Part shown: positions 53,859 through 62,607 of the stretch, in pieces
How positions within the stretch are numbered: the first letter of the stretch is position 1
Layout of the letters: each line of letters begins with the position of its first letter
DNA from: Christensenella minuta
GTDB taxonomy: Bacteria; Bacillota; Clostridia; Christensenellales; Christensenellaceae
DNA: 64,000 nt
NCBI RefSeq assembly: GCF_003628755.1
Contig: NZ_CP029256.1
Span: 2,313,585-2,377,584, forward strand
Direction: 5' to 3'
The notes under the pieces: model-generated
Told to the model about the DNA's origin: nothing
Seen by the model: only the letters and a program-made list of their open reading frames with translations
Database searches by the model: none
Translations under genes and position numbers: made by a program

Positions 53859-54302
53859 TCAATCGTTTTCAAATTTTTGACACAGCCGGCCCAGGACGGC
53901 CGCCATCACGGCACGTTCCTCCGGCGTGGTCTCGTTTTTCAGGATTTCCACAAACGCCGCCTGCGCCCCCTGCAATGCGCGCACCGCGGGCGCGGCTTCG
54001 TCCGTGAGCACAAGATGCGTATACCGCCTGTCCCCCGGATCGGTGTGCGTCCTGAGGTAGCCCCGCGCCGCAAGCGATTCCACAGCCTTGGAAACAAGCG
54101 CCTTGGAAACGGAGCGGTACTTCACCACGTCCATCGCCGTATCGAACCCCCTGTTGTTGGCGAGGAAAAGGAGCACGTCCATTTCACACTGTGCAAGGCC
54201 AAAAGCGCTTCCCGCCTCCGCGCATTTCTTCCCGTACAGCTTTTTCAGCTTGCGGCTTAAATAAAGCAGCGGCCGCAGATGTTTTTCATCATACCCGGTC
54301 AT
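53859..54302 (-). CDS. MarR-family repressor in operon with MATE exporter
   Basis: A 147-residue winged-HTH protein: SVSKALVSKAVESLAARGYLRTHTDPGDRRYTHLVLTD is the recognition helix and wing. The ATG at 54302 has GGAGG 8 nt upstream; a slightly earlier start lacks one. Its promoter carries the palindrome GTTCATTAATGAAC right after the -10. It probably represses its own operon, including the MATE gene 11 nt downstream. Confidence 0.92.
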   Translation of the reverse strand: MTGYDEKHLRPLLYLSRKLKKLYGKKCAEAGSAFGLAQCEMDVLLFLANNRGFDTAMDVVKYRSVSKALVSKAVESLAARGYLRTHTDPGDRRYTHLVLTDEAAPAVRALQGAQAAFVEILKNETTPEERAVMAAVLGRLCQKFEND

Positions 54303-54335
54303 GCAGGGTTCCTCCAAATAGTTTCAAAAAAAACG

Positions 54336-54349
54336 GTTCATTAATGAAC
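54336..54349. promoter_or_regulatory. MarR operator (GTTCATTAATGAAC)
   Basis: A perfect 14-bp palindrome one base downstream of the -10 box. Its sequence differs from the operator of the other MarR (GTTGC-type), so the two regulators should not cross-bind. Confidence 0.8.
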
Positions 54350-54350
54350 T

Positions 54351-54379
54351 ATTTTAGTAAAAAAAGATACGCCTGTCAA
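54351..54379 (-). promoter_or_regulatory. Promoter of MarR-MATE operon
   Basis: On the minus strand TTGACA (54374-54379), 17 nt and TAAAAT (54351-54356). Confidence 0.85.
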
Positions 54380-54402
54380 GCGGCTTCGCATGTGGGGCGC
54401 AT

Positions 54403-54431
54403 AAAAAAGACCCTGCGGCGGGCGCAGGGTC
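54403..54431 (-). terminator. Terminator after CvpA-like gene
   Basis: A 9-bp GC-rich stem (54409-54417, 54423-54431) with a 5-nt loop, then T6 on the minus strand. Confidence 0.88.
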
Positions 54432-54450
54432 CGGAAAAGGCAAGCTTTGC

Positions 54451-55155
54451 CTAAACCATCCCCGAAATTCCGCGCAGTAAAAAGTTCGAGTGGTAGAAAA
54501 AGGCAGCCATGGAAGAATCGTTCAGGATGGGAGTCATAAAATCCGCGGGCATGGAGATCAGGATCACGGGGATCACCATGAACAGCGCAAACATGCCAAA
54601 GAACCCGCGCACCGCGCCAACCGCGCCGCCTGCAAGGGAATCGCACCTGCGCAGGACGGGAAGGGGCGACGCATAGTTAACCGCGTTGACGAGCAGCGAG
54701 ATTACGATGCGCGCGACAAGGTAAATGACCAGGAACGAAAAGATATTCACAACGACGCTGGTGATGGTATGGCCGAAATATTCCGATACGGTGTGGAAGC
54801 CCTGCGCCTCGAACACATGGTTCGTCATGTTATCCGCCACCAGCTGGTCGAACGGGAACGGAAGCCCCGCATTCGTTACGATATCGCCGATCTGTGTCTG
54901 CGAGAGGCTGGTCACCGCAAGGTTGCCCGAGGCCTGCAATTGATCGACCCCGTTGGTAAAGTAATACAGGAACTGGTAAAAAGAGCCCTTTGCAATGGCC
55001 TGCGACATAAGGGGCGAAAAGAGGAAGCCCACGAGCCACGAAACGGCCATTCCCACCGTGTTTGCGACCGAGATCAGGAAACCCTTGTGGAGCCCCTGCA
55101 AAATATAGATTGCGATCAAAAATAATATGATCCAGTTGAGGTTGATGATATCCAT
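54451..55155 (-). CDS. CvpA-family membrane protein
   Basis: A 234-residue protein with four hydrophobic segments: NLNWIILFLIAIYILQGLHKGF at the N-terminus (the CvpA pattern), a second near 30-50, and two after residue 125 (SVVVNIFSFLVIYLVARIVISLL and VRGFFGMFALFMVIPVILI). The 75-residue extracytoplasmic loop between helices 2 and 3 is longer than in classic CvpA. Function in Firmicutes unclear (envelope homeostasis in Proteobacteria). Follows the DUF5711-like gene by 12 nt. Confidence 0.85.
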   Translation of the reverse strand: MDIINLNWIILFLIAIYILQGLHKGFLISVANTVGMAVSWLVGFLFSPLMSQAIAKGSFYQFLYYFTNGVDQLQASGNLAVTSLSQTQIGDIVTNAGLPFPFDQLVADNMTNHVFEAQGFHTVSEYFGHTITSVVVNIFSFLVIYLVARIVISLLVNAVNYASPLPVLRRCDSLAGGAVGAVRGFFGMFALFMVIPVILISMPADFMTPILNDSSMAAFFYHSNFLLRGISGMV

Positions 55156-55167
55156 GCGTCCTCCGGT

Positions 55168-56283
55168 TTAATTAAGCTGCATCAAATAGCTTTTGCCTTC
55201 CTTGTCCCAACAGACGGCCAGGGTATCGGAAAGCTGTTTTGCAGCTGTTAAAGTATAATCCAATTTTGTCGTTTTCACAAGTTCGCCCGAAAGCTGATAC
55301 GTCATGACCGCGTTTGGCGTGTAGACATAAAACTGGTTCTGCGTGACGGCAACCGCAAATGCTTTCTGCGGCAAATAAAGGATCCTTTCCGCGAGGTCGC
55401 CAGAGAACAGCTTTGCCGCCGGAAGCGAAACCTCCTGGCCGCGCGGCACATAGGCAAGCTCCAGCGCGGCGCCCCCGGTGCTCCACGCCTCGGGCTTCCA
55501 GCCGTAGATCAGGGCCTCTCCCTGCTTTTCCCCGAAATAGTTGTAGGAAAAGAGGTTATTCGTCCCGGAAGCAAAAATTGTGTCTGATGTAACGTACACG
55601 TGCTCGATCACCTGCGTATTGTTTTCAATGCTGCTGGTGGGCGAGCCGTCGGATTTATAGGTAGAGATATACGAAACGGGGACCACGTTCGAGGTGTCGA
55701 GCGAAAGCGACCACAGCATATCGCTGTCCCCGGTAAAGCCAAAATCGATCACCTGGCGCGTTTTGAACTCGATCTGCCCGGCCTGCTCTCCCTTGCCGTT
55801 AAACAGCGTAAGATAGTAGAACGTCTGGCCCGACGATTCGTCCGCCGCACCCGTTAAAACGGCGACCGTTTCTTTTCCGCAGCGCACGTCTATGATATCC
55901 GAGGCGACCGCCGCAGTGAACAGCTGTTCCTTGGTGTAAGAGAGCGCCTGCAAATTGGCCTGCGACCAGGTGCAGATAAGGGAGGGGGATTGGGTATATT
56001 TCGCATCTGCAGGCTCAAGCTTCAGGTCCCACAGGGCGCCGCCCTTCTGGTCCTTTAAATAAAGCGTGCCATCTTCCTCGTAGAGAATGCCGTTCTCGTT
56101 TGCCTGTACGCTTTGCGGCAGGACGGTCTCGGTCTCTTTCAGCAGCGGGCTGAACAGCTCGATATCCGTAAAGTTGGACAGCAGGAAAAACACGCCCACT
56201 GCCGCAGCCGCGATGATTGCAATTAAAATGATGAGGTTTGCGAGTCTGCGCCGCTTCTTCCGGCGCGAAGGTCTCATGTACAT
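55168..56283 (-). CDS. DUF5711-like membrane-anchored beta-propeller protein
   Basis: A 371-residue protein: a very basic N-terminus (RPSRRKKRRRL), one transmembrane helix (about 14-37), then an extracytoplasmic domain of repeated beta-strand units such as NGILYEEDGTLYLKDQKGGALWDL, resembling a WD/PQQ-type propeller. The layout matches DUF5711 proteins of Clostridia. The ATG at 56283 has GGGG 8 nt upstream. In an operon with the CvpA-like gene. Function unknown; an envelope sensor is possible. Confidence 0.78.
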   Translation of the reverse strand: MYMRPSRRKKRRRLANLIILIAIIAAAAVGVFFLLSNFTDIELFSPLLKETETVLPQSVQANENGILYEEDGTLYLKDQKGGALWDLKLEPADAKYTQSPSLICTWSQANLQALSYTKEQLFTAAVASDIIDVRCGKETVAVLTGAADESSGQTFYYLTLFNGKGEQAGQIEFKTRQVIDFGFTGDSDMLWSLSLDTSNVVPVSYISTYKSDGSPTSSIENNTQVIEHVYVTSDTIFASGTNNLFSYNYFGEKQGEALIYGWKPEAWSTGGAALELAYVPRGQEVSLPAAKLFSGDLAERILYLPQKAFAVAVTQNQFYVYTPNAVMTYQLSGELVKTTKLDYTLTAAKQLSDTLAVCWDKEGKSYLMQLN

Positions 56284-56412
56284 GTGTCTACCCCGTAAAA
56301 CGGAATCTTCCGATTTTAATCTATTGTACCATAAAACGCGGCGGGAATGTGATATAATATGAGAAGTTAAAGAAGAATTCACAATCGGCCGCCGCGCGTC
56401 CCTCCTCTTCGT

Positions 56413-56434
56413 TTTGGCCGAAGGGCCAAAACTC
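56413..56434. other. Perfect hairpin in dapF upstream region
   Basis: GTTTTGGCC-GAAG-GGCCAAAAC, a 9-bp stem with a stable GNRA-like loop in the leader of dapF. No T-tract, so probably not a terminator. Confidence 0.45.
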
Positions 56435-56522
56435 CGCGTGGGGCGATTGCCCCCTGCCCTTGTGAAGGGCTTCTTATTTGAAAAGAGCGGGGAATCAGGT
56501 TAAGAGCAGTGAGGTGTAAAGC

Positions 56523-57323
56523 ATGCATATCACGAAAATGCACGGACTGGGAAATGATTTTATTGTAATTGAAGAGCGGGCTGCGGACCCCGCCGGATTG
56601 GCGCGCGGCCTGTGCAGGCGGCGTCTTTCGGTAGGCGCGGACGGACTGCTCCTGGTGGAGCCGAGCGAAATTGCGGACGTAAAGATGCGCATCATCAATG
56701 CCGACGGGTCGGAAGCGGAGATGTGCGGCAACGGCGTGCGCTGCTTCGCCCGCTATGTATATGATAAAGGAATCGTAAAAACGCCGGACATGGCGATCGA
56801 AACGCTTGCGGGCGTAGTGCGGCCGCGGCTTGTCGTAGAAAACGGCGAGGTGGCGGCGGTGCGGGTGGATATGGGCGTGCCCTCCTTCGCGGCGGCGGAC
56901 GTTCCCGTGCTGGCGGACGATCCGCTCGACTTTGAGGTGTGCGGGCAGCGCGCGGCGAGCGTGCTCTGCGGCGTGCCGCACACGCTGGTCCTGACGGACG
57001 AACTTGAAACTGCGGAGATCGGCACCGCCGGCCCGCGCATCGAAAAAGACCCGCTGTTCCCGCGCGGGACCAATGTGAACTTTGTACGGCTCATCGACCG
57101 GCACACCGCTCAGATGCGCACATGGGAACGCGGCGCGGGCAGGACGCTCGCCTGCGGCACAGGCGCGGCGGGGTGCGCGGCGCTCCTGCACAAAAAGGGC
57201 CTTGCCGCAAACGAGATCGATATGCACGTACAGGCGGGCGTGCTGCACATCGAGCTTGCGCCGGACGGACACGCCTTCATGACGGGCGCGGCGGCGTATG
57301 TGTTCGAGGGGGAAACGTTTTAA
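56523..57323 (+). CDS. dapF: Diaminopimelate epimerase
   Basis: A 266-residue enzyme with both catalytic cysteines: Cys68 in EMCGNGVRC and Cys211 in LACGTGAAG. It converts LL- to meso-diaminopimelate for lysine and peptidoglycan. N-terminal MHITKMHGLGNDFIVIE is diagnostic. GAGGTG lies 7 nt before the ATG. Followed after 175 nt by the CCA-adding enzyme; other lysine pathway genes are not in the window. Confidence 0.97.
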   Translation: MHITKMHGLGNDFIVIEERAADPAGLARGLCRRRLSVGADGLLLVEPSEIADVKMRIINADGSEAEMCGNGVRCFARYVYDKGIVKTPDMAIETLAGVVRPRLVVENGEVAAVRVDMGVPSFAAADVPVLADDPLDFEVCGQRAASVLCGVPHTLVLTDELETAEIGTAGPRIEKDPLFPRGTNVNFVRLIDRHTAQMRTWERGAGRTLACGTGAAGCAALLHKKGLAANEIDMHVQAGVLHIELAPDGHAFMTGAAAYVFEGETF

Positions 57324-57498
57324 GCGGGCGGCTTACAAAGAGGCCCCTGCTTTCCTGCGGTGCATGGAAAGTCCAATTTGACTGAACTTGACCGGGCCGG
57401 AGGCGAGAGGGAGGTTGCGGCCGTCCGGCGGCTGCCTTGCGAAGCGAAACAGAACCCTTAATGTCCAGCCCACAAGGAAAAGAGTCAGGCGGAAGGAA

Positions 57499-58866
57499 AT
57501 GGAAGCACACATCGAACGTTTTTTTACAATCTGGAGCGAAGCGGGCCTGCCTCCCTGCTATCTGGTAGGCGGCTATCCCCGCAACAGCCTGCTCGGGCTT
57601 GCGGGTACGGACCTTGACCTTGCCTCGCCCGCCCCGCCGCAGGCGCTTTGCGCGCTGCCCGCTCCCGAGATCGCCCTTGAGGAACGGACCTATGGCCTTG
57701 GGACGGCGGTCGTGAAGCAGCGCTTCGGGGATGCGCTTTATGTGTATGAATATACGGCGTTCCGCTGTGACAACTACGGACGCGGGGGCGGACACAAGCC
57801 GCGGAACGTGCGCTTTACGGAGGACATCCGGGAAGACGCGCTGCGCCGCGATTTTACGGTGAACGCGCTTTACATGGGGGCGGACGGCACGGTCGCGGAC
57901 CCGACTGGACGCGGGATTGCGGCGCTGGCGGGAAAGCTTATCGAGCAGGTGACGCCGGAGACGCTCACGCAGGATGCGCTGCGCATCCTGCGCATGGTGC
58001 GCTTTGCGGCGGAGCTTGGCTTCACGGTAGGGCGGGACACATGGGAGTGCGCAAAGGCGCATATAAACGGCCTTGCGGATATCTCGCGGGAACGGGTCCG
58101 CGACGAATTCGTGAAGATCCTCATGGCGGATGCGAAGTACGGCGGCAAAGACGGCGTACTCCGCGGTCTGCACATGCTGAAGGAGCTGGGAGCGCTTTCC
58201 TGTATCGTCCCCGCGCTCGCGGAGGGAGACGGCATGGAGCAAAACGCGCAGTACCACGCATACGACGTGCTGGAGCATTCGCTGCAAGCATGCGCGTGCG
58301 CGCCCGCAGACCTTGTGACCCGGCTTGCGGCGCTGCTGCACGACATCGGCAAGCCGGCGGCGCTGCGCGAAACGGGAAAAATGTACGGGCACGATCAAAG
58401 GGGCGCCGCGCTTGCGCGGTCGGCCCTTAAAGACCTGCGTTTCGATAAAGGGACGGCGGACGAAGTATGCGCGCTGGTGGGCGCCCACATGTTCGACCTC
58501 GATAACCGCGCCGGGCGCAAGGCTGTGGTGCGTATGATCGCACGGCTCGGGGAACGGCAGTTTTTACGTCTCGCGGATGTGCGCGAAGCGGACTTCTGCG
58601 GTTCGGGAAAAGGGAATCCGGCGCCCTCCGCCGGGAAGTGGCGGGAAACGCTGCGGGAGCTTAAGGAAGCGGACGCGCCCATCTCGCGGCGGCAGCTTGC
58701 CGTGAACGGCGGCGACGTGATGCGCGAACTCCATATCCCGCCCGGAAAACGTGTGGGCGAGATTCTTTCTGCCCTGCATGCGTACGCTTTGAAAAAACCG
58801 TCGCAAAATAGCTACAAAAATCTAATCAGATATGCTAAAATAATAAATACTCATGGAAACGAATAA
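57499..58866 (+). CDS. cca: tRNA CCA nucleotidyltransferase (HD-domain type)
   Basis: A 455-residue class II nucleotidyltransferase: GGYPRNSLLG (Gly24-Gly25) with the catalytic DLD (38-40), the RRDFTVNAL motif, the RxLRMVRFAAEL nucleotide-base recognition helix, and an HD-like LLHDIGKP in the C-terminal part. It adds or repairs tRNA CCA ends; a poly(A) role is possible but less likely. ATG at 57499 is chosen by homology since the GGAAGG site is very close; a TTG at 57388 would add 37 unlike residues. Confidence 0.93.
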   Translation: MEAHIERFFTIWSEAGLPPCYLVGGYPRNSLLGLAGTDLDLASPAPPQALCALPAPEIALEERTYGLGTAVVKQRFGDALYVYEYTAFRCDNYGRGGGHKPRNVRFTEDIREDALRRDFTVNALYMGADGTVADPTGRGIAALAGKLIEQVTPETLTQDALRILRMVRFAAELGFTVGRDTWECAKAHINGLADISRERVRDEFVKILMADAKYGGKDGVLRGLHMLKELGALSCIVPALAEGDGMEQNAQYHAYDVLEHSLQACACAPADLVTRLAALLHDIGKPAALRETGKMYGHDQRGAALARSALKDLRFDKGTADEVCALVGAHMFDLDNRAGRKAVVRMIARLGERQFLRLADVREADFCGSGKGNPAPSAGKWRETLRELKEADAPISRRQLAVNGGDVMRELHIPPGKRVGEILSALHAYALKKPSQNSYKNLIRYAKIINTHGNE

Positions 58867-58906
58867 CCGACAGGAATGCCTGCATTAATATTGGGAGGAA
58901 GCAGCA

Positions 58907-59821
58907 GTGTTTGAACCGATCAGCATCAAAAAATTTCTCAACAGGGAGCACGTTGGCGAATATGCCGACGTGGAGTTCGATACCTATATTGACGACCACG
59001 GGAAAGAGGAAGTAGAAGACATCCGCCTGCCCCTGCATTATTTTGAAGGAGGCGAAGGCGAGCCTCTGATCCTGGTGCATGGCATCGGCCAGTCCCTCTA
59101 CGCCTGGCGCAACAATTTTGAAGAGCTTGCAAAATCCTTCCATGTTTATGCGATTGACCTTCCGGGGCATGGATTTTCCGGGAAACCGCAGATGAGCTAC
59201 AGCATCGAGGAATTTGCGCTTGCCCTCGAATCCTTTATGAACGTGCAGGAGCTTCCGGCGGCGCACTTCTGCGCCTTTGGCGAAGCGGCGGCCTATGTGC
59301 TGGATTTCGTGATGCACAATGTGAACCGTGCGGGCCGGCTGGTGTTTATTTCGCCCATGCTCACGTCAAACGGCGGCGGCGTCGCCAAAACAAAGGGCCT
59401 GCCCTCCATCCTTGGCCTGACGGCGGGCAAGATGATGCTTTCGGAGAACGGGGTGCGCGGGGTGCTCGAGGACTGCTATTTCGACAGGACCCTCGTTACG
59501 GACGAGGTTGCCAAGGAATACGCCATGGGCCTTTTGGACCGCGACTACAAGGTGATCGCGAAAATGTGCGTGGGCAATTTCATCGACGACGATATCAAGC
59601 AAAATATCCATAGCGTAAAAAACCCGCTGCTTGTGATCCTCGGGGCGGAAGACAAGATCACCGGCGGCCAGAAGAGCGAATTCCTCCAGTTTCCGCTGGC
59701 GGCGGCAAGCTCGCTCACCGTGCGGAACTGCGGCTTCTTTGTAAACGAGGAAAAGCCGGATAAGGTAAACGAGGCGATCGTGGAATTCTGTAAGCCAAAA
59801 AAACAGGGCAAGGAAGCGTAG
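58907..59821 (+). CDS. Alpha/beta-hydrolase-fold protein lacking the catalytic triad
   Basis: A 304-residue protein with the fold intact: LILVHGIGQSLYAWR (oxyanion segment, 54-68), YAIDLPGHGFSGKP, and LLVILGAEDKI (Asp249). The nucleophile elbow reads AFGEA (123-127), with Gly125 where Ser/Cys/Asp belongs, and the catalytic His position is Phe277. So Ser and His are both absent and it is likely a binding or regulatory pseudoenzyme. GTG start at 58907 behind GGGAGG. Ends 3 nt before the DnaD-domain gene. Confidence 0.85.
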   Translation: MFEPISIKKFLNREHVGEYADVEFDTYIDDHGKEEVEDIRLPLHYFEGGEGEPLILVHGIGQSLYAWRNNFEELAKSFHVYAIDLPGHGFSGKPQMSYSIEEFALALESFMNVQELPAAHFCAFGEAAAYVLDFVMHNVNRAGRLVFISPMLTSNGGGVAKTKGLPSILGLTAGKMMLSENGVRGVLEDCYFDRTLVTDEVAKEYAMGLLDRDYKVIAKMCVGNFIDDDIKQNIHSVKNPLLVILGAEDKITGGQKSEFLQFPLAAASSLTVRNCGFFVNEEKPDKVNEAIVEFCKPKKQGKEA

Positions 59822-59824
59822 TCA

Positions 59825-61264
59825 ATGATTAAGTTCACGCTGGACGAGCAGGCAACGACGCCCGTTCCGACCATATTTTTAAAAAAATATATGTGCGACG
59901 CGCCGGCGGATTACGTAAAGGTCTACCTGTACGGACTGTGTCTCGCGAACGCGGGTACGCAGCTTTCGGACGTGGAGCTCGAGGCGGAGCTGCACATGAC
60001 GGCTTCACAGATCGAGGCGGCGCTCAACTATTGGTGCCTCAAGGGCCAGATGACAAAAAGCGGCGCCAAATATGCGTTTGTGATGCCGGACAGCACCACA
60101 AAAGAGGACGAGCCGAAAAAACGGCGCGCGCCCCTTTATGAGATGCAGAATTTCAACAACATGCTGCGCACGGTCCTCGCCCGGGACCTTTCACCTGCGG
60201 AGTTGAACAAAATTTACGACTATACCGACGTGTTTGGCCTGCCGCAGGAAGTGGTGCTCGCATTGGTGGAATACTGTGTGGCGGAACGCGGAAACCGCAT
60301 CAGCGTGGCATACCTCGACAAGGTGGCCGAGGGCTGGAGCGAGGAAGGCGTCAACACCCTGGAAAAAGCGCAGCAGAAGATCGAAGGCTATAAAGCGGTA
60401 TCGGGCGGGGCAAACCGGCTGATGCGGCTGATGGGCCTGCACGGAAAATACCCGGGCAAGACCGAGATGGACCTTTACAATAAATGGACAGAGAAATGGG
60501 GCTTCACGCACGAGGCGATCGAATTCGTGATGAAGGGCAAGGAGTTTTCCAAGGACCAGCCCTTTAAATATCTCGACGCGATCCTGCGCTCCCTTTACGA
60601 CAGGGGCATCACATCCTCCCGCAAGATAAATGAATTCTACACCGCGCAGAAGGAGCGCCGGGCCAATATCAAGGAAATATTGACCGCGCTCAAATATTCG
60701 CGCATCGTGGTCGCCCCCAAGCACGAGCAGTTTTACGACGAATGGCGGTCGGCGGGCTTCCCGCAGCAGATCATCCTGCTTGCGTGCGCGCAGTCCGTGA
60801 AAATCGGCAGCCGCCGCTTCGAGTCCGTGGACGGCTTCCTGAAGGACTGGAAGCAGCAGAACCTCGGGACAGAGGACGAGATCAAAAAATACCTGCGCAA
60901 GCAAAACACCATCGACCGCAAGATCACGCAGGTCTACGAAAGCGCGGGCGTGGAGCGCGCCGTGGGCGAGGCAGACCGGCGGACCTATTTGCGGCTGACG
61001 CAGGAAAAAGGGCTTTCGCACGATGTGCTTTTGTATGCGGCAGAATACAGTTCCTTAAAAGACCGGCCGTTTGAATACATGATGAAGGTTTTAAACCGCT
61101 GGGCGGAGGAAGGCGTGGATACGCTTGAAAAGGCACAGAAACAGAATTTGAGCAACCTGTTTGCCAAAGCGCCGGGTACGATGGAGCGCGAATATTCCGA
61201 CGAGGAAAAGAAGAAGCGCGAACAGGACGCATATGCGGATATGGAGCGGCTGTATGGCGAATAA
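59825..61264 (+). CDS. dnaD: DnaD-domain replication protein with repeated DnaD_2 units
   Basis: A 479-residue protein. The N-terminal winged helix (about 15-90) is followed by several related helical units near 115-190, 215-275, 300-360 and 385-440, each with the pattern of a hydrophobic helix, FKYLDAILRSLYDRGI-like turn and TLEKAQ. Typical DnaD/DnaB-like primosome proteins carry one or two. It likely helps DnaA-dependent helicase loading together with the DnaI-type protein whose start overlaps its stop by 11 nt. Confidence 0.9.
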   Translation: MIKFTLDEQATTPVPTIFLKKYMCDAPADYVKVYLYGLCLANAGTQLSDVELEAELHMTASQIEAALNYWCLKGQMTKSGAKYAFVMPDSTTKEDEPKKRRAPLYEMQNFNNMLRTVLARDLSPAELNKIYDYTDVFGLPQEVVLALVEYCVAERGNRISVAYLDKVAEGWSEEGVNTLEKAQQKIEGYKAVSGGANRLMRLMGLHGKYPGKTEMDLYNKWTEKWGFTHEAIEFVMKGKEFSKDQPFKYLDAILRSLYDRGITSSRKINEFYTAQKERRANIKEILTALKYSRIVVAPKHEQFYDEWRSAGFPQQIILLACAQSVKIGSRRFESVDGFLKDWKQQNLGTEDEIKKYLRKQNTIDRKITQVYESAGVERAVGEADRRTYLRLTQEKGLSHDVLLYAAEYSSLKDRPFEYMMKVLNRWAEEGVDTLEKAQKQNLSNLFAKAPGTMEREYSDEEKKKREQDAYADMERLYGE

Positions 61265-62171
61265 GACTGTGATCGACCTGCTGGAGGACTTTTCTTTCCG
61301 GCACGCGAAGATCGACCAGGAAAACGAGCGCCGGATGAAAAGCGACGCACAGATCATGGGGCTTGAGGAAAAAAAGCGCGCGCTGCTTGCGGAAAAGCTG
61401 AAGCGCGCTTTTTTGGCGGAGGATGCTACCGGGTTCGATGCGGAGATCATGGAGCTCGAGCGCAGGCAGGAGGAGATCGCCCGCAAAAAGGGGCTGATGG
61501 TTCCGTATGCGTGCGCGGCGTGCCGGGATACGGGCCTTGTGGGCAGAAAATACTGCACCTGCTTTTTGCGCGAGGTCTATCAAACCATTTATGGCGCGGT
61601 GGATGTGGACACGGTTGCCGAATGCTTCGGGCGCGCGGACATGTCCGTGTTCGACGGGAAAAAGGAGCTTGCCATGGGCAGGACGCAGCGATCGCTCGCG
61701 GAGCTTGCCTACGGCATCTGCAAAAAATATGTGGACTCGTTTCCCCAAACCCCGCGCCTGAACCTTCTTTTGCGCGGCAAGGCGGGGCTGGGGAAATCCT
61801 ATTTGCTGCGGTGCATCGCGGCGGCGGCGCGGGAAAAGGGCGTGGACGTGTGCCTCATCCGCGCGGGCGAGCTGTTCGGCGCGTTCTTCCGGCACCGCAT
61901 GGGCGAAGAGATGCCGCTTTCCTTCCTGCAGGACGCGCAGCTGCTGCTGATCGACGATCTCGGCACCGAGCCAATGACGCAGAACGTGACCACAGAATAT
62001 CTGTTCGACCTTTTAAACCGCAGGATAGAAGCGGGCAGGCACACGGCGGTGGCCACCAATGTCGAGGACCTGCAAGCAAGGTACGGCGAGCGCATCTCGT
62101 CGCGGCTTGAATCGCGCGAGTGCGCGGTGCTCATGCTCGACGGAGAGGACCTGCGCCTGCGGCGGGCGTAG
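61254..62171 (+). CDS. dnaI: DnaI/DnaC-type replicative helicase loader
   Basis: A 305-residue AAA+ ATPase: a helical N-terminus, a zinc-binding CAAC (87-90) with CTC (101-103), then Walker A GKAGLGKS (175-182), Walker B LLLIDDLG and the sensor ATNVEDL, ending GEDLRLRRA. It loads DnaB/DnaC helicase at oriC. The ATG at 61254 overlaps the DnaD-protein gene. The reading frame is complete, but its last ~10 nt also begin the transketolase remnant. Confidence 0.94.
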   Translation: MANKTVIDLLEDFSFRHAKIDQENERRMKSDAQIMGLEEKKRALLAEKLKRAFLAEDATGFDAEIMELERRQEEIARKKGLMVPYACAACRDTGLVGRKYCTCFLREVYQTIYGAVDVDTVAECFGRADMSVFDGKKELAMGRTQRSLAELAYGICKKYVDSFPQTPRLNLLLRGKAGLGKSYLLRCIAAAAREKGVDVCLIRAGELFGAFFRHRMGEEMPLSFLQDAQLLLIDDLGTEPMTQNVTTEYLFDLLNRRIEAGRHTAVATNVEDLQARYGERISSRLESRECAVLMLDGEDLRLRRA

Positions 62172-62457
62172 CGCTCGGTTCCCGGCTCAGGGACAACGGG
62201 GCATACACCTATGCGGTGATCGGCGACGGAGAAACGGACGAGGGCCTCGTGTGGAAAGCGGCGATGCATGCGGGGCATAAAAAACTGGAACGGCTGATCG
62301 CTTTTACGGATTACAACAAAATGCAGCTTGACGGGAAGATCACGGAAAGCAACGCGCTCGAGCCGCTGGCGGACAAATGGCGTTCCTGATGGAAAAATTC
62401 GGGATGCGCGCGGAAGATATCGCGGAAGCGGCGCGGCAGGCGGTTGCCGCGAAATAA
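62162..62457 (+). pseudogene. Transketolase remnant (N-subunit fragment joined to C-subunit tail)
   Basis: The frame from 62162 reads AGVALGSRL, then YAVIGDGETDEGLVWKAAMHAG and FTDYNKMQLDGKI: the thiamine-diphosphate motif of transketolase N-terminal subunits, ending after LADKWRS at 62389. Another frame from 62377 reads FLMEKFGMRAEDIAEAARQAV to a stop at 62457, matching the C-terminal end of the companion subunit. So the 5' half of one gene and nearly all of the other were lost by deletion. No start codon or ribosome site remains. The operon terminator follows at 62468-62511. Confidence 0.85.
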
Positions 62458-62467
62458 ACGGGACGAG

Positions 62468-62511
62468 GCAGGAGCCGCGGGCGGGAAACCAAAGCAGGCT
62501 CCTGCTTTTTT
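62468..62511 (+). terminator. Terminator of the dnaI/transketolase transcript
   Basis: GCAGGAGCC (62468-62476) pairs with GGCTCCTGC (62497-62505) around a 20-nt loop, then T6. Confidence 0.85.
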
Positions 62512-62607
62512 GTTCCGCGCTTTTCGCGCGGGATACGAATGTTTAGCCTGCTTTTTGCAAGGGTATAGGTAATAAAATATAAAAATAACGTCCAAGGAGT
62601 CAGGCAT

